Positions 37,893-46,925 of a stretch of 64,000 nt of DNA are shown here, piece by piece. The DNA is from Aliishimia sp963721175. Lineage in GTDB: Bacteria > Pseudomonadota > Alphaproteobacteria > Rhodobacterales > Rhodobacteraceae. The position numbers and the translations under genes are program-made. Positions within the stretch are counted from its first letter, which is position 1; each line of letters begins with the position of its first letter. Location of the stretch: positions 237,877-301,876 of the forward strand of contig CAVRIG010000011.1 in NCBI GenBank assembly GCA_963721175.1, written 5' to 3'. The notes beneath the pieces are model-generated. The model did not search any database, was not told the origin of the DNA, and was given only the letters and a program-made list of their open reading frames with translations.

Positions 37893-40301
37893 ATGCAAGA
37901 GCCACTCAACGCTTCCTACCCGGTCCTGCCGCTGCGCGATATCGTGGTCTTTCCCCACATGATCGTTCCGCTTTTCGTGGGTCGCGAGAAGTCGGTCCGG
38001 GCGTTGGAAGAGGTCATGGCCGATGACAAGCACATATTGCTGTCGAGCCAGGTCGATCCGTCGGTGGACGATCCGGAAAGCGACGGCATCTACAAGGCCG
38101 GCGTTCTGGCGAATGTCCTGCAGATGCTCAAGCTGCCGGACGGTACCGTGAAGGTTCTGGTCGAAGGGCAGGCGCGGGTTCGGATCACCGAGTTCCTCGA
38201 GAACGATCAGTTCTTCGAGGCGCGGGCGGATTACCTGACGGAGATGCCGGGCGATACGGCGACGACGGAGGCTCTGCTGCGCTCCGTCACCGACGAATTC
38301 GAACGCTACGCGAAGGTCAAGAAAAACATCCCCGAAGAGGCGCTGGCGGCAGTGGCCGAAACGACCGAGTCCGCGAAGCTCGCCGACCTCGTGGCCGGTC
38401 ATCTCGGCATCGAGGTCGAGCAGAAGCAGGATCTTCTGGAAACGCTGAGCGTGAGCGAGCGTCTGGAGAAGGTCTATGGCCTGATGCAGGGCGAGATGTC
38501 CGTGCTGCAGGTCGAGAAGAAGATCAAGACCCGCGTCAAGAGCCAGATGGAGCGGACGCAGCGCGAATATTACCTGAATGAGCAGATGAAGGCCATTCAG
38601 AAGGAGTTGGGCGACGGCGAGGACGGCCAGAACGAGCTGGCCGAACTGGAAGAGAAGATCGCCAGCACCAAGCTCTCGAAGGAAGCGCGCGAGAAATGCG
38701 ACGCGGAGATGAAGAAGCTGCGCAACATGTCTCCCATGAGCGCGGAGGCGACGGTCGTCCGCAACTACCTCGACTGGATCCTGTCGATCCCGTGGGGCGT
38801 GAAGTCGCGGGTGAAGAAGGATCTGGGCCGCGCGCAGAAGATCCTGGACGACGACCATTACGGCCTCGAGAAGGTCAAGGAGCGCATCGTCGAATATCTC
38901 GCGGTGCAGCAGCGTTCGAAAAAGCTCAAGGGGCCGATCCTGTGCCTTGTGGGTCCGCCGGGCGTGGGCAAGACCTCCCTCGGAAAATCCGTGGCGCGCG
39001 CCACGGGTCGGGAGTTCATCCGCATTTCGCTGGGCGGCGTGCGGGACGAATCCGAGATCCGGGGTCACCGCCGGACCTATATCGGCTCCATGCCGGGCAA
39101 GATCATCCAGTCGCTGAAGAAGGCGAAGACCACGAACCCGCTCATCCTGCTCGACGAGATCGACAAGATGGGCCAGGACTTCCGTGGCGATCCGGCATCG
39201 GCGATGCTGGAGGTGCTCGATCCGGAGCAGAACAACACGTTCGTCGACCATTACCTGGAGATCGAATACGACCTCTCGAACGTGATGTTCCTGACCACGT
39301 CGAACACCTACAACATGCCCGGGCCGCTTCTGGACCGGATGGAGATCATTCCGCTTGCGGGCTACACCGAGGACGAGAAGCGCGAGATCGCCAAGCAGCA
39401 CCTGATCCCGAAGCAGATCAAGAACCACGCCCTCAAGGCCAAGGAGTTCAAGCTGACGGATGATGCGCTGCAAGAGATCATCCGCCGGTACACCCGTGAA
39501 GCCGGTGTGCGGAACCTCGAGCGCGAGATCGCCAAGGTGGCGCGGAAATCGCTCACCAAGATCATCAAGAAAGAGGCCGATACCGTCGAGGTGACGCCGG
39601 ACAACGTCGGCGACTACCTCGGGGTCAAGAAGTACCGCTATGGTCTTGCGGAGCAGGAGGACCAGATCGGCGTCGTGACCGGCCTCGCCTGGACGTCCGT
39701 TGGCGGAGATCTGTTGCAGATCGAGGCGCTGAGATTGCCTGGGAAGGGTCGGATGAAGACGACCGGCAAACTCGGTGACGTGATGAAGGAGTCCATTGAC
39801 GCCGCGTCGAGTTATGTCCGCTCGATCGCGCCCGAGATCGGGGTAAAGCCGCCAAAGTTCGACCTGATGGACATCCACGTGCACGTCCCCGACGGCGCCA
39901 CGCCCAAGGATGGTCCATCGGCGGGTCTCGCGATGGTTACCTCAATCGTGTCGGTGCTGACTGGCATCCCGGTGCGCAAGGACCTTGCGATGACGGGTGA
40001 GGTGTCCTTGCGCGGCAATGCGATGCCCATCGGCGGCTTGAAGGAAAAGCTGCTCGCGGCTTTGCGGGGCGGGATCAAGACGGTCCTGATCCCTCAGGAG
40101 AACGAGAAGGATCTCGCCGAGATCCCGGACAACGTGAAGAACGGGCTCAAGATCATACCGGTCGAGCATGTTTCGGACGTCCTGAAGCAGGCGCTGGTCC
40201 GCAAGCCCGAGCCGATCGAATGGGACGAAGCCGCGGAGGAGGCGGCAGCCGCGGCCCGGGCCGCTGCGAAGGACGGCGGGGTTGGCGCCACGGCGCACTG
40301 A
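37893..40301 (+). CDS. lon: ATP-dependent protease Lon
   Basis: Hexameric ATP-dependent serine protease that degrades misfolded and regulatory proteins, 802 aa. The N-terminal substrate domain begins NASYPVLPLRDIVVFPHM. AAA+ module: Walker A GPPGVGKTSLGKS, Walker B LILLDEIDKM. Proteolytic dyad S676 (PKDGPSAG) and K719 (GGLKEK). I start at ATG 37893 because AAGGA precedes it and the conserved domain begins there; the open frame extends 45 codons further without similarity. No frameshifts. A terminator follows. Confidence 0.95.
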   Translation: MQEPLNASYPVLPLRDIVVFPHMIVPLFVGREKSVRALEEVMADDKHILLSSQVDPSVDDPESDGIYKAGVLANVLQMLKLPDGTVKVLVEGQARVRITEFLENDQFFEARADYLTEMPGDTATTEALLRSVTDEFERYAKVKKNIPEEALAAVAETTESAKLADLVAGHLGIEVEQKQDLLETLSVSERLEKVYGLMQGEMSVLQVEKKIKTRVKSQMERTQREYYLNEQMKAIQKELGDGEDGQNELAELEEKIASTKLSKEAREKCDAEMKKLRNMSPMSAEATVVRNYLDWILSIPWGVKSRVKKDLGRAQKILDDDHYGLEKVKERIVEYLAVQQRSKKLKGPILCLVGPPGVGKTSLGKSVARATGREFIRISLGGVRDESEIRGHRRTYIGSMPGKIIQSLKKAKTTNPLILLDEIDKMGQDFRGDPASAMLEVLDPEQNNTFVDHYLEIEYDLSNVMFLTTSNTYNMPGPLLDRMEIIPLAGYTEDEKREIAKQHLIPKQIKNHALKAKEFKLTDDALQEIIRRYTREAGVRNLEREIAKVARKSLTKIIKKEADTVEVTPDNVGDYLGVKKYRYGLAEQEDQIGVVTGLAWTSVGGDLLQIEALRLPGKGRMKTTGKLGDVMKESIDAASSYVRSIAPEIGVKPPKFDLMDIHVHVPDGATPKDGPSAGLAMVTSIVSVLTGIPVRKDLAMTGEVSLRGNAMPIGGLKEKLLAALRGGIKTVLIPQENEKDLAEIPDNVKNGLKIIPVEHVSDVLKQALVRKPEPIEWDEAAEEAAAAARAAAKDGGVGATAH

Positions 40302-40323
40302 GCCGGACTGCAGACTTCATCGG

Positions 40324-40359
40324 GACGCCCTGCGGGCAACTGCGGGGCGTCTTGCTTTT
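40324..40359 (+). terminator. Rho-independent terminator after lon
   Basis: GACGCCC (40324-40330) and GGGCGTC (40345-40351) form a perfect 7-bp stem around a 14-base loop and are followed by TTGCTTTT. It begins 22 bases after the lon stop. The remaining sequence up to tRNA-Val (40360-40519) shows nothing else recognisable. Confidence 0.75.
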
Positions 40360-40519
40360 GAAGGTCCACACGTCGGCCAAAATCCTATGGCAGCCGATTT
40401 TGACGCGGAACGCTGGTTGCACCGTGCATGCCGCGGTCTGCGATGTGGCGATGTCCGAAAATTGCGCGAGACCTCTTGCACGCCTCGTGCGAATTGGCTA
40501 ACTCCACCGTCACTCGGAT

Positions 40520-40594
40520 GGGTGATTAGCTCAGTGGTAGAGCGCTTCGTTCACATCGAAGATGTCAGGAGTTCAAATCTCTTATCACCCACCA
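40520..40594 (+). tRNA. tRNA-Val (CAC)
   Basis: A 75-base cloverleaf with encoded CCA. Acceptor GGGTGAT pairs with ATCACCC; D arm TAGCTCAGTGGTAGAGC; anticodon stem CTTCG/CGAAG with loop TTCACAT, anticodon CAC; T arm AGGAG-TTCAAAT-CTCTT. Isolated gene. Confidence 0.94.
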
Positions 40595-40660
40595 TTCCGC
40601 CCTCTGCATGGCGCACCGCGACCTTTCTCAGCACCCCCCCACCTCCCTGACATGTAACGC

Positions 40661-41713
40661 TCAGGCCGCCGAAACCGGGAAGCGATCGCGCGTGCGGTTC
40701 GCGAAGGCGACCAGCGACAGCATGACCGGCACCTCCACCAGAACGCCCACTACGGTCGCCAGGGCGGCGCCGGAGTTGAGGCCGAAGAGGCTTATCGCGA
40801 CCGCGACCGCGAGTTCGAAGAAGTTCGATGTTCCGATCATGGCGCAGGGCGCCGCGATCCGGTGCGGCACCTTCAGCGCATAGGCCGCACCGTAGGCAAG
40901 GGCGAAGATGCCATAGCTCTGGATCAGGATCGGCACCGCGATCAGCGCGATGACCATGGGCTTGGCGAGGATCACCTCGCCCTGCAGGCCGAAGAGGATC
41001 GCCACCGTGGCGATCAGGCCGATCACCGAGATCGGCTTGATGCGGGCCGAGAAACGATCGATCGCCGCCGCCGACCCCAGCGCCTGCCGCGTCGCCAGTC
41101 CCGCGACCAGCGGCAGCACCACATAAAGCACGGTGGCCAGCACCAGGGTCTGCCACGGCACCACGATGTCGGTCACGCCCAGCAGAAACGCGACGATGGG
41201 CGCAAAGGCCACGACCATGATCAGGTCGTTGACCGAGACCTGCACCAGCGTGTAGGTCGCGTCCCCGCGCGTCAGTTGAGACCAGACGAAGACCATCGCC
41301 GTGCAAGGGGCCGCCCCCAGCAGGATCAGACCGGCGATGTATTGCGCCGCATCCTCCGGTGCGATCCAGGGCGCGAAGATGTGCTCGAAGAAGAGCACGG
41401 CCAGCAGCGCCATCGTGAACGGCTTGACGAGCCAGTTGACCGCCAGCGTCACGATCAGCCCCTTGGGCTGCCGCGCCACGCCCGCGACCGCGCCGAAATC
41501 GACGTTGACCATCATCGGATAGACCATGGCCCAGATCAGCACCGCAACGACGAGGTTGATCGACGCGACCTCCGCTGCGGCAATGGCCTGAACCAGGCCC
41601 GGCGCGATCAGGCCCATGACGATCCCTCCGACCATGGCCAGTGCCACCCACAGCGTCAGAAGCCTTTCGAAACGACCCATCGCTTCGGATGCGGGTTGGC
41701 TGTCGCTGGTCAT
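40661..41713 (-). CDS. ACR3-type arsenite efflux permease
   Basis: Inner-membrane arsenite exporter of the ACR3 family, 350 aa with about ten helices. The critical cysteine is in helix 4 (LGAAPCTAMVFVWSQLTRGD). Other hallmarks: VNLVVAVLIWAMVYPMM-type helix 2 with DFGAV, NWLVKPFTMALLA, and AAPCAMIGTSNFFELAVAVAISLFG near the end. No arsR, arsC or arsH is seen around it; only a GNAT acetyltransferase gene lies 62 bases upstream on the same strand, possibly co-transcribed. Confidence 0.88.
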   Translation of the reverse strand: MTSDSQPASEAMGRFERLLTLWVALAMVGGIVMGLIAPGLVQAIAAAEVASINLVVAVLIWAMVYPMMVNVDFGAVAGVARQPKGLIVTLAVNWLVKPFTMALLAVLFFEHIFAPWIAPEDAAQYIAGLILLGAAPCTAMVFVWSQLTRGDATYTLVQVSVNDLIMVVAFAPIVAFLLGVTDIVVPWQTLVLATVLYVVLPLVAGLATRQALGSAAAIDRFSARIKPISVIGLIATVAILFGLQGEVILAKPMVIALIAVPILIQSYGIFALAYGAAYALKVPHRIAAPCAMIGTSNFFELAVAVAISLFGLNSGAALATVVGVLVEVPVMLSLVAFANRTRDRFPVSAA

Positions 41714-41775
41714 GGTAGGCTCTTCCTGCTCGATTGGTGGCGTGTGAGGGCGTTCCGAAACGTGACGGCGCGCGG

Positions 41776-42222
41776 TCAGGACCCCGGCATGGCCATCGTG
41801 CGATTGATCTGGCCGGACGCGTCGTGCGGTTCATCCGCGACGAACTGAAACCCATACCTTTCGTAGAACGACCGCCCCAACTCGTTGTCGCGGAACACGT
41901 TCACTCTCAGCGGCCCCTTGAGGGCGACGGCGTGATCCACCATTGCCCGCCCATACCCCTTGCCATGCTTTGACGGGTCGAGGAACAGCCCGCCGATCTC
42001 GTTTTCGAGAAGTGCGATGAACCCGACGACGTACCCGTCCACTTCCACAACATATGTTTCGGCGTTGGGCATGTAGATGTCGCGGATGTCCCGTTCCACC
42101 TGCGCGACATAGGCCTCGGTGAGAAAGGCATGGGCCAGGGCGTTCCCGCGGCGCCACACTTCCATCACGCTTTCGATGTCGTCTGACCGGTACGCGCGGA
42201 TCGTGATGTCTGAGGTATGCAT
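41776..42222 (-). CDS. GNAT-family N-acetyltransferase
   Basis: 148-aa GNAT acetyltransferase. Acetyl-CoA site motif A is GLFLDPSKHGKGYGRAMVDHA (Q/RxxGxG/A as KHGKGYG), with motif B VFRDNELGRSFYERYGF. It resembles the YjaB/RimI-like stand-alone enzymes; the substrate cannot be told. Located upstream of the ACR3 gene on the same strand, divergent from the aldolase gene. Confidence 0.8.
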   Translation of the reverse strand: MHTSDITIRAYRSDDIESVMEVWRRGNALAHAFLTEAYVAQVERDIRDIYMPNAETYVVEVDGYVVGFIALLENEIGGLFLDPSKHGKGYGRAMVDHAVALKGPLRVNVFRDNELGRSFYERYGFQFVADEPHDASGQINRTMAMPGS

Positions 42223-42412
42223 TCGGTGCGGCCTGTTCTGGTTGCGTCGCGGGCGGAGCGCCGGGTCATGACTGCTGTTGTGGCGCCGGCGGTGGCAGCG
42301 CGCAACAAGACACAGTTTGGCGTACCAGCCTGCAGAGCAACCTTATCGCGGTCGAACAGGACCGCAACCCGTACTAGTATCGCGAGGTTTTCCACACTGC
42401 CGAGGTGCCGCC

Positions 42413-43057
42413 ATGGACGAGGACGAACACGCCAAACGCGACGCCATCATCGCGTATTGCCTGAAGATGAACCGGTCCGGCCTGAACCGGGGCACGTCCG
42501 GCAACATCTCCGTTCGGCATGGCGATGGCCTGCTGATCACGCCGACCAGCATGGCGTACGAGGACATGTGCGTGGAGGACATCGTCCGGCTCGACGAGAC
42601 AGGTGCCCCGCATGGCCGGAACGAAGCCTCCAGCGAGTGGCGGTTCCACCGCGACATCCTGCAGAGCCGAAGGGATGTGAATGCCGTCGTGCATGCGCAC
42701 CCCGTGGCCTGCACCACACTCGCCATCCTCGGCAAGTCCATACCGCCGCTGCACTACATGGTGGCGGTCTGCGGCGGGCCGGACATCCGCTGCGCGCCCT
42801 ATGCGATCTTCGGGTCCGAAGAGCTGTCCCGTCACGCCGTCGCGGCCCTGGAAGGGCGGACGGCCTGCCTGTTGGCGCATCACGGGATGATCGCAGTGGG
42901 AGCGACCCTGGAACAGGCCATGTGGCGGGCGGAGGAGGTCGAGGCGCTGGCCGCGCAATATCACGGCTGCCTTGCCCTGGGCCAGGAGCCGCCGCTTCTG
43001 ACCGCAGCGCAGATCGACGCCGTTCTGGCCAAGATCGACGGCTACGGGCAGACCTGA
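42413..43057 (+). CDS. Class II aldolase/adducin family protein
   Basis: 214-aa zinc-dependent class II aldolase-like protein related to L-fuculose-phosphate aldolase and 4-phosphate decarboxylases. The phosphate loop is GTSGNISVRHGDGLLITPTS; metal-site residues are E in EASSEWRFH, the HAHP pair and the distal His in CLLAHHGMIAVG. Start ATG 42413. Substrate unclear; the fuculose-phosphate/3-oxo-tetronate group is the likeliest. Followed after 95 bases by the molybdoenzyme gene, with no obvious functional link. Confidence 0.8.
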   Translation: MDEDEHAKRDAIIAYCLKMNRSGLNRGTSGNISVRHGDGLLITPTSMAYEDMCVEDIVRLDETGAPHGRNEASSEWRFHRDILQSRRDVNAVVHAHPVACTTLAILGKSIPPLHYMVAVCGGPDIRCAPYAIFGSEELSRHAVAALEGRTACLLAHHGMIAVGATLEQAMWRAEEVEALAAQYHGCLALGQEPPLLTAAQIDAVLAKIDGYGQT

Positions 43058-43152
43058 CATAGACGCAGAGTGCCGGAACGAACGTCCTGACACGGATCGC
43101 ATGCTTTGCTCGTTGCGTGCTGGTTCAGCGGCGACTACGACTGAGAGCGGAC

Positions 43153-45459
43153 ATGACGGACGTCAAGCGAACACTGACCAGCACGCACTGGGGCACCTAC
43201 GAGGTCGAGACCCGCGACGGGCGGGTGACGGCGCTGCATCCGTTCGCCGCGGACCCGGACCCGTCTTCCATCGGGCAGGGCATCGTCGACGTACTTGACG
43301 GACCGACGCGGATCGATGCGCCCATGGTCCGCAAAGGGTGGCTGGAGGGCGGTCCGGGGCCCAGCGACCGGCGGGGGCGCGACGCCTTCGTCGAGGTCAG
43401 CTGGGAGCAGGCCGAGACGCTGGTGGCCGAAGAATTGAACCGCGTCAGGGAGGGCTTCGGCAACAGGTCGATCTATGCGGGGTCGTATGGCTGGGCCAGT
43501 GCCGGACGGTTCCACCATGCGCAAGGCCAGCTCCACCGTTTCCTGAACGCGATGGGCGGCTACACGCGGTCGGTGGACACCTATTCCTTTGCGGCGGCGC
43601 AGGTGATCCTGCCGCATGTCGTGGGCGATGCGCGATCGATGATCTACGACGGCACGGCTTGGACTTCGATCATCGAGAACACGCAGACCCTCGTCGCCTT
43701 CGGCGGCATTCCGGTGAAGAACGGCCAGATTGCGCAGGGTGGCGTCGGCCGGCACCGGCAGCCCGGCGCGATCCGCGAAGCGGCCGCTGCAGGCGTGCGC
43801 TTCGTCAACGTCTCGCCCTTACGGAGCGACGTGATGGACGAGGCGTGCGCGGAATGGCTGGCCGCGCGGCCGTCCACCGACACCGCCATCCTCCTCGGGC
43901 TGGCGCATACGCTGCTGGTCGAAAGGCTGCACGACCGGGCCTTCCTGGGTCGCTATACCACCGGCTTCGACCGGTTTGCTGCCTATCTCGACGGGACGCA
44001 GGACGGCGTCGCCAAGTCGGCGGCGTGGGCGGCGGAGATCAGCGGGCTGAGCGCGGACCAGCTCCGCGACCTCGCGCGCCGGATGGCGACGACGCGCACC
44101 ATGCTGTCGGTCAGCTGGTCGCTCACCCGGCAGGATCATGGCGAGCAACCCTACTGGGCGGCCGTCGCGCTGGCGTCGATGATCGGACAGATCGGCTTGC
44201 CCGGCGGCGGCATCGGCTTCGGCTACAGCGCGGTCAATTCGGTGGGCAACGAAATGACCGTCGCGCCCTGGGCCGCGCTGCCGCAGGGCGACAATCCGGT
44301 CGACGATTTCATCCCGGTGGCCCGTATCGCGGACATGCTGCTGAACCCTGGCGCGCCATTCGACTACAACGGCATGCGGCGGAGATATCCCGAGATCAAG
44401 CTGGTCTACTGGGCTGGCGGCAATCCGTTTCATCATCACCAAGACCTCAACAAGCTGGTGCGTGCGTGGTCCCGCCCCGATACGGTGATCGCGCATGAAT
44501 GGTGCTGGAACGCGCTCGCGCGTCATGCCGATATCGTCCTGCCCTGCACGACGCATCTGGAGCGCGAGGACATCGCCGTCACGCCGCGCGACGGGTTTGC
44601 CGTGTGGATGGATCGCGCCGTGCCGCCGACCGGTCAGGCGCGCTCGGACTACGACATGCTGGCCGGCGTGGCGGGCCGCATGGGACTCCACGAGACCTTC
44701 ACCGAGGAGCGTGACGCCGCCGACTGGATCCGGCACATCTATGACCGCTCGCGCCAGCGCGCGGCCGAGGCGGGCATCGACATTCCCACGCTGCCCGAAT
44801 TGAAGAGCCGGGGATGGTTCGAGGTTGCGCCGCCCAAGCAACCGCACGTCCTGCTCGCGGCGTTCCGGGCCGACCCGGATGCGCACCCGCTGGACACGCC
44901 GAGCGGCCGGATCGAGCTCTGGTCCGAAACCATCGCGGGATTTGGATACGACGACTGCCCGCCGCACCCGGCCTGGATGGAACCGGCGGAATGGCTGGGC
45001 AATGCGGAACGCTACCCGCTGCACATGATCTCGAACCAGCCACGCGACAAGCTGCACAGCCAGCTCGACCACGGTGCGGTCAGCCGCGCCGGCAAAGTGG
45101 GCGGACGCGAACCGCTGGTCATCCATCCCGACGATGCCGCCGCGCGCGGGATCCGCGACGGCGACGTCGTTCGCGTCTTCAACGACCGCGGCGCGAGTTA
45201 TTGCGGTGCGAGGATCAGCGACGAGATCCGGCCCGGCGTCGTGCGGATTTCGACCGGGGCGTGGTTCGATCCGGAGCACCCGGGAACCGCGACCGCCTGC
45301 AAGCACGGCAACCCGAACATGCTGACGCTCGACAAGGGCGGATCGAAACTGACGCAGGGGCCGATCGCGCATTCCTGCCTCGTCGAGGCCGAAGTTGCTC
45401 ACGATCCGCCTGCCGTCACCGCCTTCGACCCGCCGGAGATCATCCGGAGGACGCCGTGA
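43153..45459 (+). CDS. BisC/DMSO-reductase-type molybdopterin oxidoreductase
   Basis: Mo-bis-MGD enzyme, 768 aa, of the biotin sulfoxide/TMAO/DMSO reductase group. N-terminal RKGWLEGGPGPSDRRGRDAFVEVSWEQA; no N-terminal Fe-S cysteines. SYGWASAGRFHHAQ is the BisC signature, and the Mo-ligand serine is S145 in DTYSFAAAQVILPHVVG. C-terminal cofactor loop HMISNQPRDKLHSQLDHG. No Tat signal, so a cytoplasmic enzyme such as biotin or methionine sulfoxide reductase is most likely. The start at 43153 is chosen by homology; 43117 is an alternative. Confidence 0.85.
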   Translation: MTDVKRTLTSTHWGTYEVETRDGRVTALHPFAADPDPSSIGQGIVDVLDGPTRIDAPMVRKGWLEGGPGPSDRRGRDAFVEVSWEQAETLVAEELNRVREGFGNRSIYAGSYGWASAGRFHHAQGQLHRFLNAMGGYTRSVDTYSFAAAQVILPHVVGDARSMIYDGTAWTSIIENTQTLVAFGGIPVKNGQIAQGGVGRHRQPGAIREAAAAGVRFVNVSPLRSDVMDEACAEWLAARPSTDTAILLGLAHTLLVERLHDRAFLGRYTTGFDRFAAYLDGTQDGVAKSAAWAAEISGLSADQLRDLARRMATTRTMLSVSWSLTRQDHGEQPYWAAVALASMIGQIGLPGGGIGFGYSAVNSVGNEMTVAPWAALPQGDNPVDDFIPVARIADMLLNPGAPFDYNGMRRRYPEIKLVYWAGGNPFHHHQDLNKLVRAWSRPDTVIAHEWCWNALARHADIVLPCTTHLEREDIAVTPRDGFAVWMDRAVPPTGQARSDYDMLAGVAGRMGLHETFTEERDAADWIRHIYDRSRQRAAEAGIDIPTLPELKSRGWFEVAPPKQPHVLLAAFRADPDAHPLDTPSGRIELWSETIAGFGYDDCPPHPAWMEPAEWLGNAERYPLHMISNQPRDKLHSQLDHGAVSRAGKVGGREPLVIHPDDAAARGIRDGDVVRVFNDRGASYCGARISDEIRPGVVRISTGAWFDPEHPGTATACKHGNPNMLTLDKGGSKLTQGPIAHSCLVEAEVAHDPPAVTAFDPPEIIRRTP

Positions 45460-45504
45460 CCGATGCCCGTTGCCGAAGCCTCCCGTGTCTCCTAACATCT
45501 CGGA

Positions 45505-46804
45505 ATGCCGTCACAAATCCCGAACCCTCGGCTCTCTCCCCGGCTCTCTGAGCGTCTGCGCCAGGCGACCGAAGCGGAGAAGGCCCGCCTGATCGGCCAC
45601 CGGCGACAGTTTCACGCCAATCCGGAGCTCGGCTGGCGGGAGATCCAAACCACGTCCGCGATCGTCGAGGACCTGAAGCAATCCGGCTACGAGGTGGTGT
45701 CCGGCCCTGATTTCCTGGGAGACGTCGAACGGATCGGCATGAGCGCGGACCCGATCCCGGGCGAGGGCGAGACCGGCTGCATCGCGATCCATGACACCGG
45801 ACGCCCCGGGCCGACGATCTGCATGCGTGTCGACATCGATGCGCTGCCGATCGCGGAAGCCACAGGCAATCATGCCCCGGCGGCGCAGGGGTTCGCCTCG
45901 GGCACCAAGGGCATCATGCATTCCTGCGGGCATGACGGACATGCGGCGATCGGCTTGGCGACAGCGCGGGTCTTGAGACCGCTGCTGGAGACCGGGCGGG
46001 GCAAGCTGAAGCTGCTGTTCCAGCCGGCGGAGGAGGGGGGTCGCGGAGGCCGCGCCGTGGCCGATGCGGGCTGGATGGACGATGTCGACCTCTTCTTCGC
46101 GATCCATCTCGGCCTTGGCGTTCCGTCCGACAGCGCGGCCTTCGCGGTTCACGGCCTGCTTGCCAATGCACGGTACGATCTGCACCTGACGGGACGGGCG
46201 GCCCATGCCGGCAAGTCTCCGGAGACCGGCCGCAGCGCGCTTCTGGCCGCGTGCCAGATCGCGCTGGGCCTGCATGCCATGGCGCAATCGAGTTCGGCCG
46301 GGGATGCGCGTGAACGTCGGCCTGCTGAATGCGGGCACGGCCGTGAACATCGTGCCGGAAGAGGCCTCGCTGACTTTCGAGATGCGGGCGCAGGAAACCG
46401 CCGACCTGGACGCGCTAAAATCCCGTTGCCGGGTTTTCGTCGAGGCCACGGCGCGGGCGCATGGCGTGGAGTGCAGCCTTTCGGAAGGCGGCGGCGCCGA
46501 CGGCTACTCCAACCCGGACGACATCGCGGATTGGGCGACCGGCGTCAACGCCGCGGTCGGCGCCTTCGCCACGGTCCTGCCGGACCTCGCCTTCGGCGCC
46601 AGCGAGGACGCGGCGACGCTGGCGCGCCGGGTCGCTGCGCGCGGCGGCAGCGGCGGCGTCTTCGTGCTGGGTGCCGACCTTGCGGACGACCACCACACGC
46701 CGCAGTTCGACTTCGACGAGGGGGCGCTGACGAAATCGGTGCTGCTCTGTGCGGGCCTCGCCGCATCGGCGATGGACCTGCGCGCGTGCGACGAAATGGA
46801 GTGA
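45505..46804 (+). CDS. M20-family amidohydrolase/aminobenzoyl-glutamate utilization-like protein (one apparent frameshift)
   Basis: Metal-dependent amidohydrolase of the M20 peptidase family, about 432 aa. Metal ligands appear in IMHSCGHDGHAAIG and QPAEEGGRGGR; a catalytic Asp lies in CMRVDIDALPI. The dimerisation domain begins LHLTGRAAHAGKSPETGRSALLAACQIALGL. One extra base near 46300 shifts the frame; after it GMRVNVGLLNAGTAVNIVPEEASLTFEMR continues the protein to 46804. It resembles the AbgB/AbgA group. Substrate unknown. It ends 121 bases before the TIR gene; that gap has no further gene. Confidence 0.82.
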
Positions 46805-46925
46805 TGGCTGCGCCAGGTCGTGGCGCAGAAACCGGAACATGTCCAAATCGCGCAGACCGGAAACGCGTTTCCTAGACCGAAAGCCAAGGATTACCTACAG
46901 TGGTTTCCGAGAGGGAAAATGAATT

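Noticed and set aside
37620..39884. A 754-codon open frame on the minus strand opposite lon.
   Set aside because: It is antisense to an intact lon gene and has no recognisable domain; long antisense frames are common in GC-rich DNA.
43819..45498. A 559-codon minus-strand frame opposite the molybdoenzyme gene.
   Set aside because: No similarity to any family and fully covered by a well-supported gene.
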